Shown here one piece after another: positions 6,860 through 14,662 of a stretch of 62,224 nucleotides of DNA. The position numbers and the translations under genes were made by a program. The stretch is from a virus. Location of the stretch: the IMG/VR virus record IMGVR_UViG_3300032291_003678, positions 1-62,224 of that record; one strand, given 5' to 3'. Below the pieces are notes generated by a model. That model searched no databases. It saw only the letters and a list, made by a program, of their open reading frames with translations, and was not told the DNA's origin. The first letter of the stretch is position 1. Each line of letters starts with the position of its first letter.

Positions 6860-7165
6860 TTAAAATAAATTATTTAAGTATTTTTGAATTTCCATTTTAG
6901 CAATATTTGAAATACTTTTAGAAAATGACCCTATATGCCATTCAATAACTTCATCCAAATCTAAGGAACGATAATGTTTCCAATCGTAAATTGTAAATAC
7001 ATCTCCTTCCTCAGTTTCCATATCCCAAACAAAATTCACTTTATCCTCACCCGTATTATTATCGTCAGGTTCCCCAAAAGCATTTGTTAATTGTTCAACT
7101 GTTGCTCGAATTGTAACTCCGTGAAATGAAGTTCCATCTACATTTTTGTACGTTTTTTTAGCCAT
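6860..7165 (-). CDS. Conserved phage protein, GTSFHG...DWKHYR type
   Basis: 101 aa. The segments GTSFHGVTIRATVEQLTNAF, DKVNFVWDMETEEGDVFTIY, DWKHYR and EWHIGS form a pattern I recognise from small proteins in many unrelated phages. Its function there is unknown as well. Own promoter at 7205-7215, AAAGGTT leader. Confidence 0.7.
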   Translation of the reverse strand: MAKKTYKNVDGTSFHGVTIRATVEQLTNAFGEPDDNNTGEDKVNFVWDMETEEGDVFTIYDWKHYRSLDLDEVIEWHIGSFSKSISNIAKMEIQKYLNNLF

Positions 7166-7204
7166 AACCTTTATTTCTTTAAATTATTAATTTTTCTTAT
7201 ACTT

Positions 7205-7215
7205 AAATATACGAA
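7205..7215 (-). promoter_or_regulatory. Phage promoter motif
   Basis: Recurrent motif upstream of the 101-aa ORF. Confidence 0.6.
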
Positions 7216-7230
7216 ATTAAATTTAATTAT

Positions 7231-7692
7231 CTAATTCCCTTGTAAATCTTCTATATCACCTTCATATTCAAATTCCTCTTCATTCTCTTCTCTTTCTTCA
7301 ATCATATATCTTACATCCTCTATTGGTTGAGACATTACTAATTGTTTTAGTATTTGATCTTCCATCCCTACTTTGTTAAGAATGTATTGCATTGTTTCTC
7401 CATCTACACTTTGACCATTATATGTCAGGTATTTTAGAGTTTCAATAACTCCTTTAACTTGTTGTTCAATGTAACTCGATTGACTCATTTGGTAAGTAAT
7501 AGGTTCCACATCTACAAAGTAAGATTTAAAATAACCTCTTTCATCCCAACTAATGATTAATGATTTACCATCCTCAGTAGTTAAATGAGTTTCACTCGCA
7601 TCAAATACTTCAACAACATCAGCATAATCCAATTCAAATTCAGTGTGTGTACGATTTGATGCTTCTACAATAAAATAATTTACGTCTTTCAT
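7231..7692 (-). CDS. Hypothetical protein with acidic tail
   Basis: 153 aa. The N-terminus is beta-rich (YADVVEVFDASETHLTTEDG), the middle helical, and the last 25 residues almost all acidic. Own promoter at 7717-7727. Function unknown. Confidence 0.55.
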   Translation of the reverse strand: MKDVNYFIVEASNRTHTEFELDYADVVEVFDASETHLTTEDGKSLIISWDERGYFKSYFVDVEPITYQMSQSSYIEQQVKGVIETLKYLTYNGQSVDGETMQYILNKVGMEDQILKQLVMSQPIEDVRYMIEEREENEEEFEYEGDIEDLQGN

Positions 7693-7716
7693 AACTTTTA
7701 TTTTTTAATTATACTT

Positions 7717-7727
7717 AAATATACGAA
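7717..7727 (-). promoter_or_regulatory. Phage promoter motif
   Basis: Recurrent motif that directly adjoins the hairpin at 7728-7748. Confidence 0.6.
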
Positions 7728-7748
7728 AAGGGGATGTAAAATCCCCTT
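7728..7748 (-). terminator. Terminator-like hairpin
   Basis: Arms AAGGGGAT / ATCCCCTT followed on the minus strand by TT, directly after the stop of the 254-aa gene. Confidence 0.6.
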
Positions 7749-7751
7749 CCT

Positions 7752-8516
7752 TTATTTAACTATATTATTAACATATCCTAATACTTGACTTGTGATAGAA
7801 TTTATATTTACATTTTCTTCTTGAGATTTATGTCCATGCATAAACTCAAAAACTGCAGTTCCTTTTTTACCACTTTTACTTACATCAATTAATTTAATTG
7901 AAGAGATATGTGGGGTATAATTATGTTTCATTTGAATGTTAACTCCCTTATCAAATTTAATTCCTTCATTCATTAAATCAAATGTAATCTGACTTTTCTT
8001 AAAAGCTGAAATTTTTTCATCTAATTCTCTAATAGCTTTTCCTACTAAATTCATTTGAGTATAAACACTATCATATTCTTCTTTGAAAGGAAGTACAATA
8101 TTATTTACAGCATAAAGTATACTGAAAGAACTATCTTCTACAACTTCAGCTAACTTACCTAATAGCTGTAATCTTTTTAATTCCCAAATATCATCACCTT
8201 TAGTTGAAGTAGTATAGTAAGATAAATCAACTCCATTGAAAGATTGTTTCTTTTCATCAAAGTTCCAATTCTCTCTCAAGTAAATATTAAACAATTCTTT
8301 CTTGTAAGAGTAATCTGGATGAGCCATTCTAAAGTAAACAGACCCTCTTGTTACTTCAATTTCTACTTCTTTAGAAAAATCAGAAAAGAAAGGAAGCAAA
8401 ACATCTGACATTGCTTTTTGCTCTCTAACATAAATGTCTCCTCTTTTGTTTTCTAATACTTCTTTTTGAGATGTAAGGATTGCTTTTTGTTCTTCTAATA
8501 AACTAATTCTTGTCAT
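7752..8516 (-). CDS. Hypothetical coiled-coil protein
   Basis: 254 aa. Residues 1-40 are a Lys/Glu/Gln-rich helix likely to form a coiled coil (LLEEQKAILTSQKEVLENKR). The remainder is mixed alpha/beta with another helical stretch near residues 155-180. Own promoter at 8546-8556, AAAGGTT leader and a hairpin after the stop, so it is a single-gene unit. No family recognised. Confidence 0.55.
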   Translation of the reverse strand: MTRISLLEEQKAILTSQKEVLENKRGDIYVREQKAMSDVLLPFFSDFSKEVEIEVTRGSVYFRMAHPDYSYKKELFNIYLRENWNFDEKKQSFNGVDLSYYTTSTKGDDIWELKRLQLLGKLAEVVEDSSFSILYAVNNIVLPFKEEYDSVYTQMNLVGKAIRELDEKISAFKKSQITFDLMNEGIKFDKGVNIQMKHNYTPHISSIKLIDVSKSGKKGTAVFEFMHGHKSQEENVNINSITSQVLGYVNNIVK

Positions 8517-8545
8517 AACCTTTATTTTTTTAAATTTCTATACTT

Positions 8546-8556
8546 AAATATACGAA
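8546..8556 (-). promoter_or_regulatory. Phage promoter motif
   Basis: Recurrent motif upstream of the 254-aa ORF. Confidence 0.6.
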
Positions 8557-8572
8557 AAAAATTTTAAATATC

Positions 8573-8722
8573 CTAATAAACATAAAAAGGACCCTTATTA
8601 GAGTCCTTTCTGTTGTATTTCTTTTTATTTTTAAATACTTTTGTTTTACTTGCAGCCCAAATTTCCTGCATTGAAAATTGAACTTTTTCTAACTTACGAT
8701 TATTCTTTTTATTTTCTTCCAT
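8573..8722 (-). CDS. 49-aa basic hypothetical protein
   Basis: MEENKKNNRKLEKVQFSM..., very basic (SKTKVFKNKKKYNRKD). Its last codons overlap the hairpin at 8586-8609. Promoter at 8751-8761. Plausible small DNA- or RNA-binding peptide, but unproven. Confidence 0.45.
   Translation of the reverse strand: MEENKKNNRKLEKVQFSMQEIWAASKTKVFKNKKKYNRKDSNKGPFYVY
8586..8609 (-). terminator. Hairpin at end of the 49-aa ORF
   Basis: Arms AAAGGAC / GTCCTTT. It lies within the 3' end of the small ORF, so it could terminate transcription just past the gene. Confidence 0.45.
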
Positions 8723-8750
8723 TTTAAAATATCATTTTTTAATTATGGAT

Positions 8751-8761
8751 AAATATACGAA
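8751..8761 (-). promoter_or_regulatory. Phage promoter motif
   Basis: Recurrent motif directly after the hairpin at 8761-8779. Confidence 0.6.
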
Positions 8762-8779
8762 GGCTCCTTAAAGGAGCCT
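8761..8779 (-). terminator. Terminator-like hairpin
   Basis: Near-perfect palindrome with arms AGGCTCCT / AGGAGCCT, located after the stop of the 178-aa gene. Confidence 0.6.
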
Positions 8780-8802
8780 AGTACTTTTGTATGTAAAGTA
8801 AT

Positions 8803-9339
8803 TTATATTTGATTTAAAATACTTTGTGCTTCTTCTTGAGACATATTAGTAGCATGATTATCACCATCAAGTACATAATTATTTTCTCCACTTGCTACAT
8901 CTTCTATATAGCTTTTTCTCACAGCAAGACTAAAACCATCTTCTTCTGCTGTTTCATCTTCAGGATCTAAAAATAAACACCAAGTACCTTCAGGACCTTC
9001 TTCGGTTCTTATTAGTTTTGTTTTACTCCAATCTGTAGTATAATCAACATTATCATCTTCGTCTTCTTTCAACATTTCACCTTCAGATATGTACTTTATT
9101 TCACCTTTAATATAATCACTAAAGTCATTTATTAATTCCTCTTTACTGATTCCCATATTAGAACCATTTCCATCCCAATCCAAATCATATCCTGCTACAT
9201 CTATAGTATCCTGAACATAATCATCAACTAACGAATTAATATATGCTTCTAATTCATCAGTTGTTTTTATTTTATTTACGTCTTCTTTTAGCATTTTTCC
9301 TTCAGCAAGAAATTTTTTTAAATTAAAATTATTTTCCAT
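8803..9339 (-). CDS. Acidic protein with LAE-type N-terminal peptide
   Basis: 178 aa, acidic. The N-terminus NLKKFLAEGKMLKED resembles the capsid-targeting peptide of T4 internal proteins, which the prohead protease cuts after (I/L)xE. A second ISEGEMLKED copy occurs near residue 85. If so this would be an internal capsid protein; that is inference from a short motif. The C-terminal half carries many Asp/Glu. Preceded by a degenerate promoter (AAATATATAAAA) at about 9364. Confidence 0.5.
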   Translation of the reverse strand: MENNFNLKKFLAEGKMLKEDVNKIKTTDELEAYINSLVDDYVQDTIDVAGYDLDWDGNGSNMGISKEELINDFSDYIKGEIKYISEGEMLKEDEDDNVDYTTDWSKTKLIRTEEGPEGTWCLFLDPEDETAEEDGFSLAVRKSYIEDVASGENNYVLDGDNHATNMSQEEAQSILNQI

Positions 9340-9374
9340 TTTTATATTTTTAAATTATAATGATAAATATATAA

Positions 9375-9396
9375 AAGGGGATAAAATTATCCCCTT
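9375..9396 (-). terminator. Terminator-like hairpin
   Basis: Arms AAGGGGAT / ATCCCCTT with a 6-base loop, directly after the stop of the DUF932 gene. Confidence 0.6.
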
Positions 9397-9401
9397 CCTT
9401 T

Positions 9402-10202
9402 TTAAGCTGCAATAAATTCCTCAGCTAAAGCCCACAATTTAGTGTTCATATCAATGTCTTGAGTAAAATTCTTAACAGCTCTCGCTTTTCTTGTTTTACC
9501 TTTAGCATTCATGTAACCAAAACCACCACTTGTTAGTTTTTCTTGAACACGATTCAATACAACCCAAACATTATTACCAACATCTTCTTTACGTTCAGCC
9601 AATAACAAGCTATTAACTTCATCTGAAGATAATTGTTTTTCTTCACCAAAACGAGCTTCAACTGCTTTTAAAGCAAACTCATATTGTTGTTCAGGTGTCA
9701 TTTCAACTTGTGAAAACTTATTCAAGTTAGCAACTACAGTTGGTAATGTTTCAACTAATTGACTAATGTATACTCTCAAGTCAGCAAATGAATAACCCAT
9801 ATGTCTCATTTTAAAACCACCAAAATCTTGTGATTTAATAACCAAACCATTTTCACATACAAAACGAAACACACCCATTTCAAATTTAACAGCTGTAGAT
9901 CCATCATGTGAATTAATCAATAATAAAGTAGGATGCATATCAGCTTCACCATTTTCATCATTGATAACGATTTCAGGGTTGAAAAACTGAACTAAGTGTT
10001 TCTTAGTAGCAGCATTTTTAGTTCTACTTTTAACAGTTTTAACACTGTACGGGAACCAACCTAATGCTTCCATATCATCAACAATTGTATCTGTTGGAAT
10101 ATGAACATACTTGTCAGTTAATTTAGAACCAACTTTGTGGTTAAAAATTGAAGGAGCCAATGATTTTAATTCTTCTCTTGATAATACTTTTAATGTTTTC
10201 AT
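9402..10202 (-). CDS. DUF932-family phage/plasmid protein
   Basis: 266 aa using the ATG at 10202. That ATG has the AAAGGTT leader, and the promoter at 10233-10243 lies inside the longer reading frame, ruling out the upstream start. It matches the DUF932 (TIGR03299-like) pattern: SVKTVKSR, INSHDGSTAVKFEMGVFRFVCENGLV, then SQDFGGFKMRH. Family members occur on phages and plasmids near DNA-processing genes, with unproven function. Single-gene unit with promoter and terminator. Confidence 0.8.
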   Translation of the reverse strand: MKTLKVLSREELKSLAPSIFNHKVGSKLTDKYVHIPTDTIVDDMEALGWFPYSVKTVKSRTKNAATKKHLVQFFNPEIVINDENGEADMHPTLLLINSHDGSTAVKFEMGVFRFVCENGLVIKSQDFGGFKMRHMGYSFADLRVYISQLVETLPTVVANLNKFSQVEMTPEQQYEFALKAVEARFGEEKQLSSDEVNSLLLAERKEDVGNNVWVVLNRVQEKLTSGGFGYMNAKGKTRKARAVKNFTQDIDMNTKLWALAEEFIAA

Positions 10203-10232
10203 AACCTTTATTTTTTTAAAATTTCTATACTT

Positions 10233-10243
10233 AAATATACGAA
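10233..10243 (-). promoter_or_regulatory. Phage promoter motif
   Basis: Recurrent motif upstream of the DUF932 gene; it fixes that gene's start. Confidence 0.65.
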
Positions 10244-10253
10244 AGAAAATTTG

Positions 10254-10277
10254 AGGAGCCAAATTATTTAGCTCCTT
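10254..10277 (-). terminator. Terminator-like hairpin
   Basis: Arms AGGAGC / GCTCCT around the stop of the 46-aa ORF, just before the next promoter. Confidence 0.5.
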
Positions 10278-10404
10278 TCTCCTTGTAATAGTCTGATTTA
10301 GAGAATTTAGTTGTTGATTGTTCCTTAACAATTTTAGTTTGCCCTAAAGTAGGTAACCAAGCTATTAACTGTTCGTAATGTGATTTGCTGCTGTTTTTAC
10401 TCAT
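10264..10404 (-). CDS. 46-aa basic hypothetical protein
   Basis: MSKNSSKSHYEQLIAWLPTLG..., basic. Its start overlaps the end of the 68-aa gene by a few bases, suggesting translational coupling in a three-gene run from the promoter at 10801. Function unknown. Confidence 0.5.
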   Translation of the reverse strand: MSKNSSKSHYEQLIAWLPTLGQTKIVKEQSTTKFSKSDYYKEKGAK

Positions 10405-10603
10405 TTTCTTTATTATTAGTTATTTCTTTTAATCCTCCGTGTTTTAACATCCCGTTTATTCTATTTTCTAATGTAAGCCAATCTTTAATCTGAATACAAT
10501 AAATTAATTGTTCAAATTGAAATTCAGCGCTTGTATTAAACATATCACCTGTCCAATAATCTTCATCTACTTTATATGTTTTACCTTTAAAATTGAATTG
10601 CAT
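10397..10603 (-). CDS. Small hypothetical protein
   Basis: 68 aa. NFKGKTYKVDEDYW suggests a beta hairpin, then a helix. It overlaps its neighbours at both ends, so it is part of one operon. Function unknown. Confidence 0.55.
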   Translation of the reverse strand: MQFNFKGKTYKVDEDYWTGDMFNTSAEFQFEQLIYCIQIKDWLTLENRINGMLKHGGLKEITNNKENE

Positions 10604-10785
10604 TAGTTTGTGTTTTGAGTACCTGTTTGTTCTAAATATTTGGCTTCAACCAATTCCTTTCTTAATTCTACAATCTTTTTTATATTACCTACACCTACAT
10701 TTTTAATAGCGTTTTGGATAGTTTTATAAATTGAACTATGTGTTTTACCATTGGTTAACACAACTTGATAATATTTTTCAGCCAT
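10603..10785 (-). CDS. Small hypothetical protein
   Basis: 60 aa from MAEKYYQVVLTNG. I chose this start because the longer frame runs through the promoter motif at 10801-10813. The pattern YYQVVLTNGKTHSSIYKTIQNAIK suggests a beta hairpin plus helix. Function unknown. Confidence 0.6.
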   Translation of the reverse strand: MAEKYYQVVLTNGKTHSSIYKTIQNAIKNVGVGNIKKIVELRKELVEAKYLEQTGTQNTN

Positions 10786-10800
10786 TACTTTTTTATTTGA

Positions 10801-10813
10801 TTTAATATACGAA
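10801..10813 (-). promoter_or_regulatory. Phage promoter motif, variant
   Basis: TTTAATATACGAA on the plus strand, 16 bases upstream of the chosen 60-aa start. Confidence 0.55.
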
Positions 10814-10814
10814 A

Positions 10815-10838
10815 AAAGGCTCACATAAGCAAGCCTTT
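10815..10838 (-). terminator. Terminator-like hairpin
   Basis: Arms AAAGGCT / AGCCTTT after the SPFH-like gene. The same GGCT...AGCC type recurs at 13933 and 62080. Confidence 0.6.
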
Positions 10839-10855
10839 AATCAAATATTTTATTA

Positions 10856-11713
10856 TTAGTTTCTATTTAAAAGTATTCCTGAAGTTGCTCCAAATACATT
10901 ATTATGCCCGTATTCAGATGTACCATTATTTGCTCTTATTCTAGCGGTTTCAGCTTTATATAGTTCAAGTAACTTAGGTTGTGATAGTATTTCTTTAGTT
11001 TTAGCATCATATTGTGCTGCTTCATAATTACCCTTAGCTAATGCTACTTTCTTTAATGCTGTTTGTTCAGCTTGTTTTGTTTGTGAGATAATAGTTGCTG
11101 TCTCTTGTAGTACTGCAATCTTTCTTTCAATAGCTGCTTTATATGAGGCTGGTAATGCCATTTTAAGAACTGCAATGTTGTTTAACGTGAAACCCTCTTT
11201 ATCTAAAGCGGCAGTTAATGTTCTAGTTACATTTGCTTCGTACATGTTTCTATGTTGTAATAAACTATCTGAAGCAAATGATACGGCATTATCTAGTAAT
11301 TCTTTCCTAACTATTGTTCTTACTCTTGAATTAACTAAGTCATCCATTCCTACTCTATACTTGATAAATAAGTCAGCTGCTCTTGCTCTTTGTAATTGTA
11401 AGTTAATTGACACATCTAACCCGAATGTGGCTCCATCTGCTGATGTTACATCAATATGTTCATCTGCTTGTGAATCCTCATCTCCTGTTGCTGACCATAC
11501 TTTATGTTGTACTGATGTTGGATACATAAATACATCTTGTGTTGGTGGGAAATAGAAAATAAACCCTGATGCCATTTCAATGTTAGGAACACCTTTATTG
11601 GTTCCGATTTGATCTACTACTAATGCTACTTCTGCCGAATCGGCAATTTTACATGATCCTGCTAATCCTAATCCTAATAAGATTACTGCTACTGCTACTA
11701 AAATTTTGTTCAT
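10856..11713 (-). CDS. SPFH/prohibitin-like lipoprotein
   Basis: 285 aa. Signal peptide with a lipobox (GLAGSC, Cys about residue 21). It is followed by a band-7/prohibitin domain with VDVTSADGATFGLDVSINLQL-like strands and VNSRVRTIVRKELLDNA, then a coiled coil rich in Ala/Glu/Lys (residues about 195-260). Prohibitin-like proteins assemble into membrane rings. In phages they are rare and may protect the host envelope or affect superinfection. First in a run of membrane-protein genes (11752-13242), suggesting joint envelope remodelling. Confidence 0.8.
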   Translation of the reverse strand: MNKILVAVAVILLGLGLAGSCKIADSAEVALVVDQIGTNKGVPNIEMASGFIFYFPPTQDVFMYPTSVQHKVWSATGDEDSQADEHIDVTSADGATFGLDVSINLQLQRARAADLFIKYRVGMDDLVNSRVRTIVRKELLDNAVSFASDSLLQHRNMYEANVTRTLTAALDKEGFTLNNIAVLKMALPASYKAAIERKIAVLQETATIISQTKQAEQTALKKVALAKGNYEAAQYDAKTKEILSQPKLLELYKAETARIRANNGTSEYGHNNVFGATSGILLNRN

Positions 11714-11751
11714 AACTACTCTTGTTTAAATTTAATGGTTTTTAATTGTTT

Positions 11752-12123
11752 TTATTTTAATCCTAATTTCTCTCTCTTTGTTGTTGTGTATGATGAGGCA
11801 GAGATTTTTTCCTCAAACATTTGTTTAATTTTACTTGCTGACTTATACCAAATTGGTACTACACCTACATTAGCTATATAGTATGGGAATAAAAGACTGT
11901 ATTCTGTTTGACATATGTTAGGGGCATTTGATCTGAAAGATGCTTTGAGTGCAAACTTGTCGTTCCATTTTCTCTCTAAACCGTAATCTACTTTATGCTT
12001 TTCTAACATCTCCAAGATGTCTAAATCTTTGGCAGGAGTTTCGAATTCAAATAAATTAATAGATTCCACCACTATCCATACTACTAAACCTAAAATTAGC
12101 AATATAATTAAAAATACTATCAT
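11752..12123 (-). CDS. N-terminally anchored membrane protein
   Basis: 123 aa. One strong N-terminal membrane helix (IVFLIILLILGLVVWIVVES) and a soluble remainder facing one side. Neighbour of the SPFH-like lipoprotein and other membrane genes, same leader (AAGAGTAGTT). Function unknown. Confidence 0.6.
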   Translation of the reverse strand: MIVFLIILLILGLVVWIVVESINLFEFETPAKDLDILEMLEKHKVDYGLERKWNDKFALKASFRSNAPNICQTEYSLLFPYYIANVGVVPIWYKSASKIKQMFEEKISASSYTTTKREKLGLK

Positions 12124-12125
12124 AA

Positions 12126-12374
12126 CTACTCTTGTTTATTTTGTTTAACTTTTTTACTGTCTCTGTATTCTGATATTAGATCACAAGCATGCCATCCACA
12201 TTTTCCGGCAAATATAATTGACGATGTAGTTAATGCTAAGGATATTAACATTCCAAGTACTGTGTATATAGTATTTGGTTGATTCATTAATCGTAATCCT
12301 ATAGGAAGTATTAGTAGAGATGTAACCCATCCTATAAAAAATCCAAGTGTTTTTAAAATTGTTTTTGTTTTCAT
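12126..12374 (-). CDS. Two-pass membrane protein
   Basis: 82 aa with helices at about 8-28 and 38-60 and a charged tail (SEYRDSKKVKQNKQE). Stop and start of the flanking genes are 2-30 bases apart. Function unknown. Confidence 0.55.
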   Translation of the reverse strand: MKTKTILKTLGFFIGWVTSLLILPIGLRLMNQPNTIYTVLGMLISLALTTSSIIFAGKCGWHACDLISEYRDSKKVKQNKQE

Positions 12375-12405
12375 AATTACTTTTTGATTTTACTTATACC
12401 TTAAA

Positions 12406-12600
12406 TTAGTTAATATAAAAGTTCAAGACTCCTATACAGATTACAAACTCTACAATACCTACAATAACAGCTAGTCCTTGTTGTGGACCTTTACTATTAT
12501 TTAATAAATCTCTAAACATCCAATTTATTAGATGTGTCATTACTGTATGAAATAGAAATACTATTATAACTATCCCTAATACTGGAACTGTTACTACCAT
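12406..12600 (-). CDS. Small membrane protein
   Basis: 64 aa, mostly hydrophobic (two helices, VVTVPVLGIVIIVFLF and LAVIVGIVEFVICIGVL). The start codon overlaps the stop of the gene upstream in a TAATG arrangement, so translation is probably coupled. Confidence 0.55.
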   Translation of the reverse strand: MVVTVPVLGIVIIVFLFHTVMTHLINWMFRDLLNNSKGPQQGLAVIVGIVEFVICIGVLNFYIN

Positions 12601-13046
12601 TACTTTTTGATTTTAAAATTACCTAATTTTGCTACAAGTTCTTCCATTGTGTATTCAGGAATTGTTTCTTCTTCTATTTCTTTGGCATATTTCCAAGCAG
12701 TAGTTTCTGTTTTATCTAAAACTTCTTTATCTGTTTCTGCATAATTCCAAGCAATAAACTTTCCACACTTTTCAACAAATACAAATCTTTTATACCAATC
12801 TACCTTATTATAACTAACCATCATCCATTTACCTTGATTTGCTATAAAAGGATTACTTACAAATAGTGTTGGTAATGTATGGTGAGAGTCTAATATACCA
12901 TCTAATGTGTATGATGAAGAAGAATCATCATTTCTTATTGCTATAATTGGATAATAACCACAATTCTTAACTGATGTTATTGTTACCTCACCATACCTTA
13001 CATCAAAGGCTTTATCGCCTACTTTTAAATCTTTTAATGTTTTCAT
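12600..13046 (-). CDS. Hypothetical protein, LKVGDKAFDVRYG type
   Basis: 148 aa from MKTLKDLKVGDKAFD. I took this ATG rather than the longer frame because the extra 28 residues are atypical. The N-terminus looks like a small beta barrel (VGDKAFDVRYGEVTITSV). Likely co-transcribed with the membrane genes. Function unknown. Confidence 0.55.
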   Translation of the reverse strand: MKTLKDLKVGDKAFDVRYGEVTITSVKNCGYYPIIAIRNDDSSSSYTLDGILDSHHTLPTLFVSNPFIANQGKWMMVSYNKVDWYKRFVFVEKCGKFIAWNYAETDKEVLDKTETTAWKYAKEIEEETIPEYTMEELVAKLGNFKIKK

Positions 13047-13047
13047 A

Positions 13048-13242
13048 TTATTTACTTGAATTTTTAAACAAAATACTAAATAGGAAATTAATCCCCAATG
13101 CTTGCCAGAATGTAATTGGATGAACTCCATCTACTGCCCCGATAAGGCTGTTGTTCCAAAGCCATTGTACAGGCCAAGCCAATAATACACATGCTACAAA
13201 TAGTAGTGCCATTGCACCTAAAAATACTCCTAATTTTTCCAT
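13048..13242 (-). CDS. Small membrane protein
   Basis: 64 aa from MEKLGVFLGAMALLF. The longer frame extends into the promoter at 13270-13280 and is rejected. Two hydrophobic helices. First gene of its transcript, AAAAGTT leader. Confidence 0.6.
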   Translation of the reverse strand: MEKLGVFLGAMALLFVACVLLAWPVQWLWNNSLIGAVDGVHPITFWQALGINFLFSILFKNSSK

Positions 13243-13269
13243 AACTTTTATTGTTTTATTATTATACTT

Positions 13270-13280
13270 AAATATACGAA
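13270..13280 (-). promoter_or_regulatory. Phage promoter motif
   Basis: Recurrent motif upstream of the 64-aa membrane protein gene. Confidence 0.6.
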
Positions 13281-13300
13281 AACCTACTTTAAAACCCAAA

Positions 13301-13567
13301 TTAATCGTTAGGTCTTCTTGCAGAAATCCAATTATGCTCTACTATTTTATTTTTAGGAAACAGCGATTTATTAGCACGTCTATTAGTAGCATAATGGTAT
13401 AATGGTCCATTATAGTCAACGTTGTTTATACGTCGTTTTCCGTTGAATGAACGAAATTCTCGCGATGTAACTCGATACCAACCATTTAAGTTTGGCATAA
13501 ACAATTCTAAATTAGCAGCAGTATTAAAATCATATTTGATTTTTTCTGTATTACCAGTTTTCTCCAT
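13301..13567 (-). CDS. Conserved phage protein, GWYRVTSREFRSFNGKRRI type
   Basis: 88 aa, basic. The pattern GWYRVTSREFRSFNGKRRI...GPLYHYATNRR is one I recognise from flavobacterial phages, without known function. Overlap-free but close to the neighbours on both sides. Confidence 0.6.
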   Translation of the reverse strand: MEKTGNTEKIKYDFNTAANLELFMPNLNGWYRVTSREFRSFNGKRRINNVDYNGPLYHYATNRRANKSLFPKNKIVEHNWISARRPND

Positions 13568-13570
13568 AAC

Positions 13571-13669
13571 TTACATACGGTTTATTTGCTCTTGTATTAA
13601 ACCATCTCTCCATTGTTGAATGTATATTTCTTCTTCTGAGAGTAAGGATTGTAATTCCTCTTCTGTCAT
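13571..13669 (-). CDS. 32-aa acidic peptide
   Basis: MTEEELQSLLSEEEIYIQQW..., a probable single helix. It starts 3 bases before the stop-distal end of the 74-aa gene and precedes the 88-aa gene by 3 bases. Very short, hence low confidence. Confidence 0.4.
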   Translation of the reverse strand: MTEEELQSLLSEEEIYIQQWRDGLIQEQINRM

Positions 13670-13672
13670 AAC

Positions 13673-13897
13673 TTATTTAATATTTTTTATACAAAGGTCT
13701 AAACATGCTTCTTTCATCTTATCTCTTGCAGGATAGTTGTACCTAGCATCTTCCTCATATGATCCTGCTAATTCAAAATCCTCTGCTGAGGTATATTTAG
13801 ATGCTCTATGTTCTATTCCTTCAGGGATAAACTTTAGCATTCCTTCATAATCATCTTCCTTAATGTAAGTAAGTAGTAATTTTAAATCTAATTCCAT
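13673..13897 (-). CDS. Small hypothetical protein
   Basis: 74 aa. It contains YEGMLKFIPEGIEHRASKYT and a C-terminal helix with two Cys. Promoter at 13919-13929. Function unknown. Confidence 0.5.
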   Translation of the reverse strand: MELDLKLLLTYIKEDDYEGMLKFIPEGIEHRASKYTSAEDFELAGSYEEDARYNYPARDKMKEACLDLCIKNIK

Positions 13898-13918
13898 AAC
13901 TTATTTTTTCTTATACTT

Positions 13919-13929
13919 AAATATACGAA
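13919..13929 (-). promoter_or_regulatory. Phage promoter motif
   Basis: Recurrent motif upstream of the 74-aa ORF and just past the hairpin at 13933. Confidence 0.6.
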
Positions 13930-13932
13930 AAA

Positions 13933-13953
13933 AGGCTTGAAAAATCCAAGCCT
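13933..13953 (-). terminator. Terminator-like hairpin
   Basis: Arms AGGCTTG / CAAGCCT after the thioredoxin-like gene. Confidence 0.6.
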
Positions 13954-13964
13954 ATCTATACTTT

Positions 13965-14216
13965 TTAACCTATGAATGCCTTTAACTGTTCTACACTCAT
14001 AACACCTGATTGTTTACGAATATCTCCATTCTCATCAATTACTACTGTGGTAGGTACATTTCTAATCCCATGTTCCAATATTCTTGGATCACCACTAGAG
14101 GCATCTATTGATTGAAATTGAACTCCTGAGGTTTGTGATGCTACTTGTTGAAATGCCGGTGTGTATGTTTGACATGGCATACAATTGTTGGTATAGTATT
14201 TAATTACTGTCTTCAT
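13965..14216 (-). CDS. Thioredoxin/glutaredoxin-like protein
   Basis: 83 aa. CMPC active site at residues 12-15 (YYTNNCMPCQTY) and a cis-Pro loop NVPTTVVIDENG, the two hallmarks of the thioredoxin fold. The size is close to T4 NrdC-type mini-thioredoxins, which reduce ribonucleotide reductase. No reductase is in this window, so the partner is unknown. Directly follows the 67-aa ORF with no gap. Confidence 0.85.
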   Translation of the reverse strand: MKTVIKYYTNNCMPCQTYTPAFQQVASQTSGVQFQSIDASSGDPRILEHGIRNVPTTVVIDENGDIRKQSGVMSVEQLKAFIG

Positions 14217-14420
14217 TTAATTTTTCTTTAAATATTCTGAAATTATTTTGATTATTAAATTTTTATTCATATCACATCCCAATGGAACAGATATTTCTTT
14301 GTTTTCATTGTTAGTGTGGGGTTGAATACTATTAACATTTTGATCAACCAACCCTACAATTATTTCTATATCTAATTCCGGGTATTTACCCTTCATATGG
14401 TTTATAAATTCATTTTCCAT
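14217..14420 (-). CDS. Small hypothetical protein
   Basis: 67 aa (MENEFINHMKGKYPELDIEIIVGL...). It abuts the thioredoxin-like gene and the next ORF by 1-2 bases, so it belongs to the same operon. No family recognised. Confidence 0.5.
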   Translation of the reverse strand: MENEFINHMKGKYPELDIEIIVGLVDQNVNSIQPHTNNENKEISVPLGCDMNKNLIIKIISEYLKKN

Positions 14421-14422
14421 AA

Positions 14423-14626
14423 TTATTCTTCTATTTCGGCGTCTTGTATTGTTTGTACTAATAAAAATTGTTCGTTGTGTTTTAAAACGTGATCACACCC
14501 TAAATGATCCCTCCATGCTCTAAGTACTTCCATGTTGATACTTTTATTTTTGTTTTCAAAATTATGAAAAGCCATAGTGCGTATAACAACATAGAGTTTA
14601 TCGTTGTATTTAAATAATTGTTTCAT
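14423..14626 (-). CDS. Small hypothetical protein
   Basis: 67 aa beginning MKQLFKYNDKLYVVIRTMAF, a beta hairpin followed by a helix with RAWRDHLGCDHVL. Same operon as the thioredoxin-like gene. Function unknown. Confidence 0.5.
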   Translation of the reverse strand: MKQLFKYNDKLYVVIRTMAFHNFENKNKSINMEVLRAWRDHLGCDHVLKHNEQFLLVQTIQDAEIEE

Positions 14627-14662
14627 GGCGTATATATGGAGGGATATAAGTAGGGGTGGGTA

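Noticed and set aside
11175-11555. Plus-strand ORF of 126 codons
   Set aside because: It is antisense to the SPFH-like gene, which has clear domain features.
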